Shown: positions 44,869 to 55,031, counted from the stretch's first letter. The stretch is DNA of 64,000 nt from Pontibacterium sinense (GCF_015209595.1 NZ_JADEYS010000001.1:248001-312000), one strand, 5' to 3'. Made by a program: numbers and translations. Notes: a model not told the origin generated them from the letters alone.

Positions 44869-46364
44869 CAGTGATTCTCTCCCTGTTGTGGGGCGAGGGC
44901 GGTGGCGAGGATATCTTTAATCTGGTTACGCAACTGGCCGATCTCGGCTTGCTGCGCCTGATAGTCGGCCAGCAGCTGTTCAGGATCGTGAATGATTACT
45001 TCTTCTTCGTGCGGGTTTTTGATATCGAGGTTGTAGTTTCGCTCGATAATTTCGTCGATATCAACTTTCCACGCCTGCGGGTTGCCTTGGCGGTTCTGGC
45101 GTCTGATCTTCTCGCTGAGCGTATCACCTTCGCCCCACCAGTCGCGGCAGCTGTCCAGATGTTCCAGCTTCATGGGTTTGGTTTTGTTAAAGGCTTTGAC
45201 ACCGTTTGGCAGTGGCAGCTCGTAATACCAGACCTCTTGGGTCGGTTCGCCTTTTTCAAAGAACAGAATGTTGGTTTTGATGCTGGTGTAGGGGGCAAAC
45301 ACAGAGTTGGGCAGCCGTACCACGGTGTGCAGATTGCACTCCTCCAGCAGCAGTTTTTTGATCTTGGTTTTTACACCTTCACCAAACAGAGTGCCGTCGG
45401 GCAGGACCACGGCGGCGCGACCTTTTGTTTTGAGAACCTCGATAATCAGCTGCAAAAACAGGTCGGCGGTTTCGCGGGTCTGGTACTCGGATGGGAAGTT
45501 CTTCTCGATACCGTCTTCTTCGGTGCCACCAAAGGGTGGATTGGTCACGATCACGTCTACCTGATCTTCTGCTTCCCAGCTGGAGAGCGGTTTGTTCAGG
45601 GTGTTGGCGTGGCGCACTTGCACCGGCACTTCGATACCGTGCAGCAGCATATTGGTGGTGCAGAGCAGGTGGGGCAGCTGTTTCTTCTCAACCCCGCGGA
45701 TCTGCTGTTGCAGGGTCTGATGATCGGCGGCGCTATCGACGTAGTGGCCCTTCACATGGTCAAACGAACAGGCCAGAAAGCCCCCGGTGCCACAGGCCGG
45801 GTCAAAGATGCTTTCGCCCAGTTGTGGGTCTATCATCTGCACAATAAAGCGGGTGACGGCGCGCGGGGTGTAAAACTCACCGGCGTTACCGGCGCTTTGC
45901 AGGTCACGCAGAATCTGTTCGTAGATATCACCAAACAGGTGGCGCTCTTTTGAGTCGGTAAAGTCGATCTCGTTCAGCTTGTTGATCACCTGCCGCAGCA
46001 GGGTGCCGTTTTTCATGTAGTTAAAGGCATCGCTGAACGCTTCTTTGGCGACAAAGCCGCGTGGATTCAAGCTGATCGGTGCGGTCAGGTTTTTCAGATC
46101 GGGAAACAGATCGTCATTGATAAATTCCAGCAGCTCTTCGCCGGTTATGCCTTCCGCATCCGCTGCCCAGTGACGCCAGAGGTATTGTTCCGGGATGGGC
46201 GTTTTATAGTTGTCCTGCTCGAACTCCAGCAACTCTTCCTGTGCGTCGAATACCTTCAGGAATAATAGCCATGACAGCTGGCCAAGGCGCTGGGCATCAC
46301 CGTCGACACCGGCGTCTTTGCGCATAATATCCTGAATCGATTTAATCACTGAGCTGATGGACAT
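44868..46364 (-). CDS. hsdM: Type I restriction-modification methyltransferase subunit
   Basis: This 498-residue N6-adenine methyltransferase has an N-terminal helical HsdM_N domain, then AdoMet motif I (DPACGTGGF) near residue 189 and catalytic NPPFGG (motif IV) near residue 275. It is intact. It starts 75 bases after hsdR; an intrinsic terminator on this strand lies in that gap, so hsdM and hsdS may need their own promoter or readthrough. Confidence 0.96.
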   Translation of the reverse strand: MSISSVIKSIQDIMRKDAGVDGDAQRLGQLSWLLFLKVFDAQEELLEFEQDNYKTPIPEQYLWRHWAADAEGITGEELLEFINDDLFPDLKNLTAPISLNPRGFVAKEAFSDAFNYMKNGTLLRQVINKLNEIDFTDSKERHLFGDIYEQILRDLQSAGNAGEFYTPRAVTRFIVQMIDPQLGESIFDPACGTGGFLACSFDHVKGHYVDSAADHQTLQQQIRGVEKKQLPHLLCTTNMLLHGIEVPVQVRHANTLNKPLSSWEAEDQVDVIVTNPPFGGTEEDGIEKNFPSEYQTRETADLFLQLIIEVLKTKGRAAVVLPDGTLFGEGVKTKIKKLLLEECNLHTVVRLPNSVFAPYTSIKTNILFFEKGEPTQEVWYYELPLPNGVKAFNKTKPMKLEHLDSCRDWWGEGDTLSEKIRRQNRQGNPQAWKVDIDEIIERNYNLDIKNPHEEEVIIHDPEQLLADYQAQQAEIGQLRNQIKDILATALAPQQGENH

Positions 46365-46382
46365 GTTGGAGCATTCCTTAAA

Positions 46383-46420
46383 AACGAAAAAACGGGCTGA
46401 TCTTAACTGACCTGCCCGTT
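46383..46420 (-). terminator. Intrinsic terminator between hsdR and hsdM
   Basis: Read on the - strand, AACGGGC and GCCCGTT arms are followed by a T-rich tract (interrupted by CG). It starts 20 bases after the hsdR stop and ends about 20 bases before the hsdM start. Confidence 0.75.
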
Positions 46421-46439
46421 ATAAAAAATGGGTAATGAC

Positions 46440-48878
46440 TCAGGCTGAGCGGGGTTCGTCGCTGTACAGCTCAGCCTCTAGTTCACTGATCGCCTGCTGG
46501 TACTGGGGTTTACCGCCAAAACCCTTTTTGATGATCTGCATGGTGTTTCCCAGCTGATCCAACGGTTTGACCTTGAGCACGTCCATGCTTTCGATCTCAT
46601 GTACTCCGGCATCGGCGTATTTATCCAGCAGGGTGTCCAGTACGGTTTGTGCGGTATCAGAGTATTTAGTGAAATAGTTGCGCTTTTTAACGTTATTGGC
46701 TCGCTCCTGACGGGTGAGCGGTGGCTGGTCAAAAACGACGTGGCAGATCAGATCAAAGGGGTCGAGGTCTTTGCCGACCTCTTCGCTCAGGGCTTCCCAG
46801 ATCACACCGGCTTCGGCCAGCTCGTCAATGATCGCCTGTTTACGTTCGCTGTCCTGCCATTTGCGGGTAAAGGCATCCAGCGAGGTAAACTGCTTCTGCA
46901 CGGTTTTACGGGTGTAATCTTTAAAGGATTCGGTCACCAGTTTGCCGTCACTGTCGTAATACTGCACGCGCTCGGCGAGCTTTTTCACCGTTACGCCGGA
47001 AACGTGGTATTTGATGTAGCGTGACTCATCTGCGTCGTTCCACGCACCTTCGCCTATGGTGTTCGCCGTTGCCGAATCATAAGCACCAGCATCGTCGCTT
47101 AGATTGGAGTCGGGTGTATATTCGTCGGTGTGTTCGGTGTCCGGCTCTACGCCGTTCAGCTCATCGAGAAAGTCCTGATTACCTTCATCGGTGATATCGC
47201 CGGGCTTAGTGACCATGATCTTTTCGGGGATACCGTCGAAACGTTCATCTGCAAACAGCTCAGTGGCTTTTTTGAAATCCAGAATACTAAACCAGAGCTT
47301 GCCATAGCGGTCATCGATACGCGTGCCGCGCCCGATGATCTGCTTGAACTTGGTCATGGATTGGATGTTTTGATCCAGCACCACCAGCTTACAGGTTTTG
47401 GCATCCACGCCGGTGGTCATCAGCTCGGACGTGGTTGCAATAACCGGATAGGCTTTTTTCGGGTTGATGAAGCTATCCAGCTGGGCTTTGCCAAGTTCAT
47501 CATCGCCAGTGATCTTCATGACGTATTTATCGTTTTTGGCGACCTGTTCCGGGTTGAGATTCACCAGTGCACGGCGCATGCGTTCAGCGTGGTTGATGTC
47601 GTTGCAGAAAACGATGGTTTTCGCCATGGGGTCAGTGCGTTTCAAGTAGGCGGTAATGGTTTCTGCTACCACTTGAGTACGCTCATCAATCACCAGTGTG
47701 CGGTCAAAGTCTTTTTGGTTATAGATGCGGTCCTGAATAACTTCGCCGTTATTATCCACTTGTCCTTTGGTAGGGCGCCAGCCCTGAAGATCGACATCCA
47801 GATCAACACGTACCACTTTGTAGGGGGCGAGGAAGCCATCTTCAATGCCCTCTTTCAGGGAGTAGGTGTAAACCGGTTCACCAAAGTAATCGATGTTGGA
47901 TACTTCGTCTGTTTCCTTTGGGGTGGCCGTCAGGCCGATCTGAGTGGCGCTGCCAAAGTATTCCAGAATCTCGCGCCACGCGCTGTCTTCGGCGGCGCTA
48001 CCGCGATGGCACTCGTCGATCACGATCAAATCAAAGAAATCAGGATCAACCTGTTTGTAGGCCTTTTGATGTTCTTCTGGGCCAGTGAGTGCTTGATAGA
48101 GGGCAAGGTGGACTTCGTAGGCCGGATCAACCGTGCGACCGGTGATTTTTGTCATCACTGCACCGAAAGGCTGAAAGTCGTTAATGCGGGTTTGATCGAC
48201 CAGCACGTTACGATCTGCCAGAAATAGGATGCGTTTCTTTTCGCGGGCTTTCCATAAGCGCCAGATAATCTGAAAGGCGGTGTAGGTTTTACCGGTGCCG
48301 GTGGCCATCACCAGCAGAACACGATCCTGTGCGGCGGATATGGCTTCAATCGTTTTGTTGATCGCCTGCAACTGGTAATAACGTGGGGACTTATCACTGC
48401 CGTCGTCGTAGTAATCCTGAGTGATGATCGGCAACTGGGCTTCGGTGTAGCCTTTCCAGAGACAAAACTTCTGCCAGAGCTGTTCAGGTGTGGGGAAGTC
48501 TTCCAGGCGGATTTCGGTTTCAATAGCGGCAGGGTTAGTTTTGTCGTGGAAGATGAAACCGTCCCCATTACTGGCGAAGATAAAAGGCACATCCAGCAGG
48601 CGGGCGTAATCCAGGCCCTGTTGCATCCCTTTGCCGATTTCGTGCTTGTTGGCTTTCGCTTCGATTACGGCCAGAGGAATGTTTGGCTTGTGGTAAAGAA
48701 CGATGTCAGCAGACTTTACGGTTTTGCGTACGCCCATCTGGCCACGCACGATCACCTTACCGTCTCGTAACTTCACCTCCTGGCGGATCTGGGTCATCGA
48801 ATCCCAGCCCGATGAGCCTAGTGCGGGCAGAATAAACTTGGTGATGATGTCCGTTTCGGTGAGATGCTTCTTGTCCAT
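46440..48878 (-). CDS. hsdR: Type I restriction enzyme R subunit
   Basis: The 812-residue subunit translocates and cuts unmethylated DNA. The N-terminal nuclease has a PD-(E/D)xK core ([23 protein letters not shown]). The helicase core has Walker [16 protein letters not shown] (DEAD-box) and GLTATP, then a second RecA domain (GRGTRIDD). The C-terminal helical region binds HsdM. Size and motif order fit the EcoEI-type branch. It is the first gene of the island on the - strand, with the repeat and the ssrA 3' region upstream. Confidence 0.95.
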   Translation of the reverse strand: MDKKHLTETDIITKFILPALGSSGWDSMTQIRQEVKLRDGKVIVRGQMGVRKTVKSADIVLYHKPNIPLAVIEAKANKHEIGKGMQQGLDYARLLDVPFIFASNGDGFIFHDKTNPAAIETEIRLEDFPTPEQLWQKFCLWKGYTEAQLPIITQDYYDDGSDKSPRYYQLQAINKTIEAISAAQDRVLLVMATGTGKTYTAFQIIWRLWKAREKKRILFLADRNVLVDQTRINDFQPFGAVMTKITGRTVDPAYEVHLALYQALTGPEEHQKAYKQVDPDFFDLIVIDECHRGSAAEDSAWREILEYFGSATQIGLTATPKETDEVSNIDYFGEPVYTYSLKEGIEDGFLAPYKVVRVDLDVDLQGWRPTKGQVDNNGEVIQDRIYNQKDFDRTLVIDERTQVVAETITAYLKRTDPMAKTIVFCNDINHAERMRRALVNLNPEQVAKNDKYVMKITGDDELGKAQLDSFINPKKAYPVIATTSELMTTGVDAKTCKLVVLDQNIQSMTKFKQIIGRGTRIDDRYGKLWFSILDFKKATELFADERFDGIPEKIMVTKPGDITDEGNQDFLDELNGVEPDTEHTDEYTPDSNLSDDAGAYDSATANTIGEGAWNDADESRYIKYHVSGVTVKKLAERVQYYDSDGKLVTESFKDYTRKTVQKQFTSLDAFTRKWQDSERKQAIIDELAEAGVIWEALSEEVGKDLDPFDLICHVVFDQPPLTRQERANNVKKRNYFTKYSDTAQTVLDTLLDKYADAGVHEIESMDVLKVKPLDQLGNTMQIIKKGFGGKPQYQQAISELEAELYSDEPRSA

Positions 48879-49012
48879 GCTGAACGTCCTGTTTGTAATT
48901 CCGCCTTTTCCAAGGAATCCAATATAGCACTGGAGGGAAAGAGCGTCATTTTAACTAAGAGGCATAGAGGTGTAGCAGGTGGGTGTTTATCTTAAGCCTA
49001 AAAAGCAGACAC

Positions 49013-49034
49013 AAAAAAACCGGCCTAAGCCGGT
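49013..49034 (-). terminator. Intrinsic terminator downstream of ssrA
   Basis: Read on the - strand, ACCGGC and GCCGGT arms with a four-base loop are followed by seven T. It lies ~70 bases after the mature 3' end of ssrA, leaving a trailer that contains the right-hand hairpin repeat. Confidence 0.85.
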
Positions 49035-49037
49035 CTC

Positions 49038-49091
49038 TTTGTGGACCACAGGTGGTCCCTTTCATTTGGGTTCTTTATATGTCTAAGACCT
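49038..49091 (+). repeat. Right copy of ~54-bp hairpin-bearing repeat, in the ssrA trailer
   Basis: It matches 39941-39995 (see that entry). The core GGACCAC-AG-GTGGTCC is a perfect 7-bp stem with a two-base loop; changes relative to the left copy keep pairing. It lies between the ssrA terminator and the ssrA 3' end, just upstream of the hsdR side of the island. Confidence 0.6.
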
Positions 49092-49104
49092 ATAAAGAGA
49101 AAGG

Positions 49105-49462
49105 TGGTGGAGGTGGCGGGTTTCGAACCCGCGTCCGCCAATCCTCTGCCCCCGGATCTACATGTTTAGACACCTTTATTAAGTTAACCCATCACGGCCC
49201 AAGGGTCAGGGCGTTTAGGGCGAGCCTCTTTAAGTTTTAACCGTTCAGCTTGAGACAAAGCTTCCGGGCGATTCTGTCTCGAATGACACCACGAACCTCT
49301 TAGTTACAGACACCTGAGAGTGTGGCGTAGCAGACTTATGCTGCTAGTGCGTAGTTATCGTCGTTAGCAACTATAACTGTGTAGTAATTTATTTACGTGA
49401 TTCACTACACTCACGACATGCACCTGAGGTTTCGCAATCAGCGTCGAAGCCAAGTCACCCCC
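49105..49462 (-). ncRNA. ssrA: Transfer-messenger RNA
   Basis: This one-piece tmRNA rescues stalled ribosomes. The 5' end begins GGGGGTGACTTGGC and the 3' end has the T-arm GGGTTCGAAACCCGC-like segment and finishes CCACCA. The tag frame at 49336-49368 reads ANDDNYALAA then TAA, starting at a GCT resume codon. A TATAAT -10 lies at 49476-49481. smpB lies directly upstream, and the defence island directly downstream, on the 3' side used by many integrating elements. Confidence 0.97.
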
Positions 49463-49475
49463 AAAATGTGCGGCC

Positions 49476-49481
49476 ATTATA
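49476..49481 (-). promoter_or_regulatory. -10 hexamer of the ssrA promoter
   Basis: TATAAT read on the - strand, 14 bases before the mature 5' end of tmRNA. This leaves room for a short 5' leader removed by processing. The -35 is weak (CTTCCT at the 17-bp spacing). Confidence 0.65.
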
Positions 49482-49506
49482 GCCTAAGACAATAAAGAAG
49501 GAAGAA

Positions 49507-49983
49507 TTACTTCGCTGCCATGAGACGTTGTTTCTGTCTTGCCCAGTCCTTATCTTTGTCATCAGCGCGTTTATCGTGCTGTTTCTTACCTTTTGCCAGA
49601 GCAATCTCGCATTTTACACGATCATTTTTCCAGTAAAGGGCAAGTGCCACGCAGGTATAACCTTTGGCATGAATAGCGCCCGCAAGGTTATCGATTTCGC
49701 GACGGTGCAACAGCAGCTTACGCTCACGTCTAGGATCTGCGACAACGTGTGTGCAGGCGGTTTTTAGCGGTGTGAAATGTGCACCCATGAGCCAAGCTTC
49801 GCCATTCTTCAGAATGACGTAGGAGTCGACGAGTTGAGCACGTCCTTCACGCAGGCTTTTAACTTCCCATCCGGCCAGAGACAGACCCGCCTCGAATTTA
49901 TCATCAATATGATATTCGTGACGTGCCTTCTTATTTTGACAGATGGTGCTGCCACCACTTTTTGCTTTCTTCTTTTTTGCCAT
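49507..49983 (-). CDS. smpB: SsrA-binding protein SmpB
   Basis: This 158-residue protein binds tmRNA and brings it to stalled ribosomes. The beta-barrel core ([20 protein letters not shown], then [14 protein letters not shown]) and the basic C-terminal tail ([14 protein letters not shown]) are as expected. The ATG at 49983 gives [11 protein letters not shown], a usual SmpB start; an open frame runs further upstream to 50157 without family support. ssrA follows on the same strand within 45 bases. Confidence 0.97.
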   Translation of the reverse strand: MAKKKKAKSGGSTICQNKKARHEYHIDDKFEAGLSLAGWEVKSLREGRAQLVDSYVILKNGEAWLMGAHFTPLKTACTHVVADPRRERKLLLHRREIDNLAGAIHAKGYTCVALALYWKNDRVKCEIALAKGKKQHDKRADDKDKDWARQKQRLMAAK

Positions 49984-50173
49984 GGCGGCGATTATATCGG
50001 GGTGCAGGGTGCAAGGAAAGCCGCAGGAAACTATGTTTCTTACAGGGCGTTGTTGATTTATGACTAAATAATCGATTTTTCGTGTAGTTTTCGTTGCAAG
50101 ATCGATCAGGATATGAACAATGTCGAAACTTTGTACACTATACGAAACTCTCGACACTAAATTAGAGACCGCA

Positions 50174-51541
50174 ATGCAAGAGAAACAATCAATTCATGGT
50201 TCCTGGGCGAACCGCTGGATCTTTATTTTGGCAGCAACTGGATCCGCTGTTGGTTTAGGTAACATCTGGAAGTTCCCGTACATTACAGGTGAGAACGGCG
50301 GTGGCGCTTTCGTTCTGGTTTATCTGGTCTGCATCCTATTAGTTGGTGTTCCGATCATGATGGGCGAAGTGCTGGTGGGTCGTCGTGCCCGGCAGAGCCC
50401 AATTAATGCCATGCGTGAGGTTGCTAAGGAGTCTGGCCACAGTGGTAAGTGGTCGCTCGTGGGCCTGATGGGTGTCATGTCCGGCTTCATGATCTTTTCC
50501 TTCTATTCTGTTGTCGCTGGCTGGGTACTGTATTACGTCGCCGGTATGGGTAAAGGTGACTTTGTTGGTGTTGGCAGTGAACAGGCGGGTGCGATCTTTA
50601 ATAACCTGCTGGGTGACTGGCAGAGCCTGATGATCTGGCACACCGTGTTTGTGGTTATGGTCATGGCGGTTGTAGCAGGCGGGGTGAACAAAGGCCTGGA
50701 GCGGGCAACGCGTGTCATGATGCCTGCGCTGTTTGTGCTGCTGCTGTTATTGCTGGGTTATTCGATGAACACCGGTCATTTCGCAGAAGGCTGGAACTTC
50801 CTGTTCAAGTTTGACGTCAGTAAGTTGACTTGGGATGCCGTGCTGGTAGCACTGGGCCATTCCTTCTTTACCCTGTCTCTGGGTATGGGCGCGATCATGG
50901 CATACGGTTCATACATGCCTAAAAAAGCGTCCATTGGCGGTACGGTGATGACCATCGCTGCGATGGATACGCTGGTAGCTTTGGTGGCTGGCCTGGCGAT
51001 TTTTCCTATCGTATTTGCGAACCAGCTGGACCCAGGTGCAGGCCCTGGTCTGATGTTTGTTACCTTGCCGGTAGCGTTCGGTCAGATGGCAGGCGGTCAG
51101 TTGTTTGGTTTCCTATTCTTCGTACTGATCGGCGTGGCGGCATGGACGTCTGCAATCTCTCTAATGGAGCCTGCAGCGGCTTGGTTGGTTGAGAACTTCA
51201 ATATGTCGCGTAAGGTGGCTTGTGTGTTGCTGGCACTCACCGTGTGGGGGCTGGGCATTCTGGCGTTGGGGTCATTCAACTTCCTGTCTGACTTCACCAT
51301 TTTTGGGATGAACACCTTCGACTTCCTCGACTTTGCGACAGCAAACATCATGCTGCCATTGGGTGGAATCTTTATCTCATTGTTTGCGGGTTGGTTTGTT
51401 AAGAAGAAAGTCAGTCTGGATGAATTGGCGATGGAAGAAAATAACCTGTTTTACCTGTGGTATATCTCCATCCGTTTTATCGCACCGGTTGCGGTATCGA
51501 TTATCTTCGCGATCAATCTGTACCAGAAACTAGTCGGTTAA
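50174..51541 (+). CDS. Sodium-dependent transporter, NSS/SNF family
   Basis: This inner-membrane LeuT-fold symporter of ~455 residues is likely to import an amino acid or related amine with sodium. The N-terminal signature [24 protein letters not shown] is diagnostic, with AFGQMAG-type and other helices to follow. I placed the start at ATG 50174, which gives the short N-terminus usual in this family; an in-frame ATG at 50120 (AGGA upstream) would add 18 residues. The substrate cannot be told. It diverges from smpB. Confidence 0.9.
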   Translation: MQEKQSIHGSWANRWIFILAATGSAVGLGNIWKFPYITGENGGGAFVLVYLVCILLVGVPIMMGEVLVGRRARQSPINAMREVAKESGHSGKWSLVGLMGVMSGFMIFSFYSVVAGWVLYYVAGMGKGDFVGVGSEQAGAIFNNLLGDWQSLMIWHTVFVVMVMAVVAGGVNKGLERATRVMMPALFVLLLLLLGYSMNTGHFAEGWNFLFKFDVSKLTWDAVLVALGHSFFTLSLGMGAIMAYGSYMPKKASIGGTVMTIAAMDTLVALVAGLAIFPIVFANQLDPGAGPGLMFVTLPVAFGQMAGGQLFGFLFFVLIGVAAWTSAISLMEPAAAWLVENFNMSRKVACVLLALTVWGLGILALGSFNFLSDFTIFGMNTFDFLDFATANIMLPLGGIFISLFAGWFVKKKVSLDELAMEENNLFYLWYISIRFIAPVAVSIIFAINLYQKLVG

Positions 51542-51651
51542 GTAGTTCGATCGGCGGTTATCATCAGGTAACCGCCTTCTGCCTTAGTCGCCCGTGAAAA
51601 AGCGGCCGAATCACGTATAATCAGCCGCGAATTATTTTCAGAGGTCGTGAG

Positions 51652-52080
51652 ATGACACAGGTTGATCGCAGCGCTTTGGTTCTGCACACAGCAGAACAGA
51701 TGTTTGATCTGGTGAATGATGTTGAAAATTATCCCCAGTTCTTACCTTGGTGTGCGTCGGTGGATCTCATCAGCCGGACAGAAACCGAGCTGGTTGCGAC
51801 ACTGTATGTGTCGAAAGGTGGTTTGAAATATAGTTTTACCACCCGCAATCGTCTGACCCGCCCACAAGAGATGACGATGGAACTCGTGGATGGGCCATTC
51901 TCATCACTATCCGGTGTGTGGACATTTACCCCGTTAAGTGATGAAGCCTCAAAGGTTGAACTGAATCTGTCGTTCGACTTTTCCGGTAAACTGACGTCTC
52001 TGGCGATGGGGCGTGTGTTTAATCAGGCAGCAACCACAATGGTTGAAGCGTTTGTGACCCGTTCTGACGAGATCTACTAA
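51652..52080 (+). CDS. ratA: RatA/COQ10-like START-domain protein
   Basis: The 142-residue protein fits the polyketide cyclase/START family (FDLVNDVENYPQFLPWCASV; LVDGPFSSLSGVWTF). In E. coli RatA was reported to block 70S assembly, while relatives bind ubiquinone (COQ10). Either role could apply. It precedes rnfH/ratB by 15 bases, and bamE and fur lie close by. This order is common in gammaproteobacteria near smpB and ssrA. Confidence 0.9.
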   Translation: MTQVDRSALVLHTAEQMFDLVNDVENYPQFLPWCASVDLISRTETELVATLYVSKGGLKYSFTTRNRLTRPQEMTMELVDGPFSSLSGVWTFTPLSDEASKVELNLSFDFSGKLTSLAMGRVFNQAATTMVEAFVTRSDEIY

Positions 52081-52095
52081 CCGACAGGTATTTTC

Positions 52096-52395
52096 ATGAT
52101 CCGAGTAGAAGTAGCTTATGCATTGCCGCATGATCAGAAGATCATTGCGTTGCAGGTCGAGGAAGACTGTTCTGCGTATGATGTGGTGATACGTTCCGGT
52201 ATCGTGGAAACATACCCGGAGATCGATCCCGAAACGATTCCTATGGGAATCTTTGGTAAAGCGATTCGTAATCCAAAGGATACGATAATGAAGGAAGGTC
52301 AGCGAGTAGAGTTGTACCGACCATTGATTGCCGATCCGAAGGAGGCAAGAGCAAAACGCGCAGCTAAAATGAAAGCGAAGAAAGACGCTGAATAA
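52096..52395 (+). CDS. RnfH family (RatB) protein
   Basis: This 99-residue small beta-grasp protein (RnfH/RatB family) starts MIRVEVAYALPHDQKI and contains GIFGKAIRNPKD and VELYRPLIADPKEARAKRA, the family hallmarks. The C-terminal end is very basic. The function is unclear; it always travels with ratA. It is the second gene of this pair. Confidence 0.92.
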   Translation: MIRVEVAYALPHDQKIIALQVEEDCSAYDVVIRSGIVETYPEIDPETIPMGIFGKAIRNPKDTIMKEGQRVELYRPLIADPKEARAKRAAKMKAKKDAE

Positions 52396-52430
52396 GCTGC
52401 ACGTTGCAGAAAAACTGAAGAAGGTCGTTC

Positions 52431-52760
52431 TTAGTTGGTGGTATCAGGGCGGTAGTCACCGCGAATTGCAGCGAGTGTGTCATTTTCAAACACAACGGTC
52501 AGGTTTTTGCGGCTATAGTCGCCTTTGCCTTCCTGCATGGTGTAGATATAGTCCCAACGATCTTCATGGAAGGTGTCAGTTAGCAACGGTGTCCCCATAA
52601 CATAGCGGACCTGGCTGCGGGTCATTCCAGGGCGTAGCTGGTCAACCATTTTTTGGGTGACAACATTACCTTGCTGAACATCAATCTTGTAAACACCCGG
52701 AAATCCGGAACAGCCTGACAACAAAGCTATAAAAGCAACGCTAACAAGAATTTTTTGCAT
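52431..52760 (-). CDS. bamE: Outer-membrane assembly lipoprotein BamE
   Basis: This 109-residue lipoprotein of the BAM complex helps insert outer-membrane barrels. The signal has lipobox LLSGC with Cys 17. The SmpA/OmlA domain follows (VDQLRPGMTRSQVRYVMGTPLLTDTFHEDRWDYIY pattern, residues ~40-75). The ATG at 52760 was chosen because it starts the lipoprotein signal; the open frame upstream to 52835 has no support. It is divergent from fur. Confidence 0.95.
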   Translation of the reverse strand: MQKILVSVAFIALLSGCSGFPGVYKIDVQQGNVVTQKMVDQLRPGMTRSQVRYVMGTPLLTDTFHEDRWDYIYTMQEGKGDYSRKNLTVVFENDTLAAIRGDYRPDTTN

Positions 52761-52846
52761 TTCTTTCTGTCTTCCACTTTCGTCATTAAATGCGGATAAT
52801 GGAGCGAGTGTATCATTCCGTGTCAGGAACAGCATAGAGAATTATT

Positions 52847-53272
52847 ATGGCAATCGAAAACCAGGAACTGCGTAAGGCCGGACTAAAAGTAACGCTTCCA
52901 CGCGTTAAAATTTACCAGATCCTCGAGCAAGCGGATGCCGGTGAGCACTTCAGCGCGGAAGATATCTACAAGCTGTTGATGAACTCAGGTGAAGATGTAG
53001 GTTTAGCCACGGTTTATCGTGTGTTAACCCAGTTTGAGGCGGCGGGTTTGGTGTCTCGTCACCACTTTGAAGGTGGTCACTCAGTATTTGAGTTGGCGCG
53101 TGATGATCAGCATGACCATGTAGTCTGTGTGAAATGTGGCAAGGTTGCTGAATTTTCGGATGCAGAGCTGACACGGCGTCAGCACGAGATTGCAGAAAGC
53201 CTTGGCTTTACCGTAACCGATCGCACATTGTATCTGTACGGTGTTTGTACTGCAGGCTGCGAAGATAAGTAA
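52847..53272 (+). CDS. fur: Ferric uptake regulator Fur
   Basis: This 141-residue iron-sensing repressor has an N-terminal winged helix (LRKAGLKVTLPRVKIYQIL) and a C-terminal metal-binding dimer domain (DDQHDHVVCVKCGK; a last CTAGC pair). All expected His/Cys ligands are seen. It is a single gene, divergent from bamE (86-base gap) and convergent with recN over a bidirectional terminator. Confidence 0.97.
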   Translation: MAIENQELRKAGLKVTLPRVKIYQILEQADAGEHFSAEDIYKLLMNSGEDVGLATVYRVLTQFEAAGLVSRHHFEGGHSVFELARDDQHDHVVCVKCGKVAEFSDAELTRRQHEIAESLGFTVTDRTLYLYGVCTAGCEDK

Positions 53273-53298
53273 TCTTCTAAGCAACGATTAAAATTGAA

Positions 53299-53326
53299 AA
53301 GCCGACCTCAGGGTCGGCTTTTTTGT
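53299..53326. terminator. Bidirectional terminator between fur and recN
   Basis: AAGCCGACC and GGTCGGCTT form a 9-bp stem with a four-base loop. T-rich on the right, A-rich on the left. Confidence 0.9.
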
Positions 53327-53340
53327 GCCTGAGGTTTCGA

Positions 53341-55008
53341 TTAAGCGCCAAAACCGAGCATTTCACGAGCGTGCTCAACAGAACGTTCAGTAATATCAAT
53401 GCCCCCTAGCATCCGGGCGACCTCTTGTACGCGCTCATCACGTCTAAGGCGGTTTATGCGGGTAAAGGTTTGTTGTTTGCGTGCTTTCTTACTAACAAAT
53501 AAGTGTTGATGGCCTTGAGAGGCCACTTGAGGCTGGTGGGTGACGCATAGAATCTGAGCTTGTTCACCCAGTTGGCGCATCAGACGCCCTACCACCTCCG
53601 CGACGGCGCCGCCAATACCCACATCCACTTCGTCAAATATAAGGGTAGGGGTGCTGGAGGTTTGGGCGGTAATCACTTGTATGGCCAAACTGATCCGTGA
53701 CAACTCGCCGCCTGATGCGATTTTGGCCAGTGGTCGTGCTTGTTGGCCTTTATTGGTACTGATGAGGAATTCAACCTCTTCCAGTCCTTGTGCGTTTGGC
53801 TGGCTTGTCTCGTTGGTCGTGAGTTGCACCTGGAAGTTTGCAGCCAGCATCCCCAGATTATGCAGTTGCTCATCGACGGCCTTATTCAGTTTGCGCGCTG
53901 CTTTGGTGCGGCTGGCACTGAGTTTTTCTGCTTCTTTTAGAAAGAGCGCATAGTGTTTATCTACACTCTGTTCTAGTTGTTCCAGAGCCTCATCGCTGTG
54001 ATTCAGGGTCTGGAGCTCGGCTGTCAGTGTTTGATGCAGTTTTGGCAGCTCTTCGGGCAGTACTTTATGCTTGCGTGCTATGTCATACAGCGTTGATAAA
54101 CGTTCTTCGACTTCCTGCTGGCGTTCAGGGTTTAGTGCTACCCCGTCCAGGTAGTGACGGAGCTCGCCACCCGCTTCTTCGATCTGAATATGTGCACTGT
54201 TGAGCATTTCCGACACTTGCTGAATGCCTTGCTGATCGGACATATCGCTTAATAAATGTAGGCACTGATTCAGCAGTGTCAGACAGTTATTGCCATCTCC
54301 TTCGGTGGTCAGATTCATCAGTTGATGGCCGTTGTGCAAAATGTCAGCGGCGTTGGCGAGCTGTTTTTGCTCTTGTTCCAGAGCCTGTAATTCACCGTCG
54401 GAAGGGTTTAGCTGGTCCAGCTCTTCGATTTGATAGCTGAGCAGTTGAATGCGAGCGATTTGCTCGTCGCTGACTTCAGTGAGCTGGCGGAGTTGTTTGT
54501 CGAGTTTGCGCCACTGGTTATAAGCGCGCTGGGTTTTTCCGGCCAGTAAAGTGGCACCGGCGTATTGGTCGAGCAATAGGCGATGATGATCTTTATTCAA
54601 CAGACGTTGATGTTCGTGCTGTCCGTGGATATCAATCAGATGTTCGCTGAGTTCTCGCACAGCGGTAATCGGGCTCGGACGATTATTGATGTAGCAACGT
54701 GAGCGGCCTTCACGGGTGATGACCCGACGCAAAATACAGTCACCTTCCTGATCAAGTTCTTGCTGTTGCAGCCACCGGGTTGCTTCAGGAATTTGTGATA
54801 CATCAAAACTGGCAGTAATCTCCGCACGTTCTGCATCATGACGAACGGTAGCGCTATCCGCGCGGTCGCCCAAGGTCAGTCCCAGCGCATCCAGCATGAT
54901 TGATTTACCTGCGCCAGTTTCGCCGCTAACAACGGTCATTCCGTTCTGCAGTTCCAGATCGAGTTCGTCAACAATTGCGTAGTCACGGATGGTTATCTGA
55001 TTCAGCAT
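53341..55008 (-). CDS. recN: DNA repair protein RecN
   Basis: This 555-residue SMC-like ATPase helps repair double-strand breaks. It has Walker A GETGAGKSIM near residue 30, long coiled-coil arms (residues ~160-380), a signature ASGGELSRISLAI, and Walker B LIFDEVDVGIGG. A good LexA box lies 24 bases upstream of its start, so SOS control is likely. Confidence 0.97.
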   Translation of the reverse strand: MLNQITIRDYAIVDELDLELQNGMTVVSGETGAGKSIMLDALGLTLGDRADSATVRHDAERAEITASFDVSQIPEATRWLQQQELDQEGDCILRRVITREGRSRCYINNRPSPITAVRELSEHLIDIHGQHEHQRLLNKDHHRLLLDQYAGATLLAGKTQRAYNQWRKLDKQLRQLTEVSDEQIARIQLLSYQIEELDQLNPSDGELQALEQEQKQLANAADILHNGHQLMNLTTEGDGNNCLTLLNQCLHLLSDMSDQQGIQQVSEMLNSAHIQIEEAGGELRHYLDGVALNPERQQEVEERLSTLYDIARKHKVLPEELPKLHQTLTAELQTLNHSDEALEQLEQSVDKHYALFLKEAEKLSASRTKAARKLNKAVDEQLHNLGMLAANFQVQLTTNETSQPNAQGLEEVEFLISTNKGQQARPLAKIASGGELSRISLAIQVITAQTSSTPTLIFDEVDVGIGGAVAEVVGRLMRQLGEQAQILCVTHQPQVASQGHQHLFVSKKARKQQTFTRINRLRRDERVQEVARMLGGIDITERSVEHAREMLGFGA

Positions 55009-55031
55009 CGTCAGTTGCCTGTCTTTGTTTG

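Noticed and set aside
44871-45953. 360-codon open frame on the + strand inside hsdM
   Set aside because: Antisense to hsdM, whose motifs are complete; no independent support.
39933-49104. Prophage or transposon ends around the defence island
   Set aside because: No integrase, transposase, phage structural gene or terminal inverted repeat was found; only the imperfect direct repeats are present.
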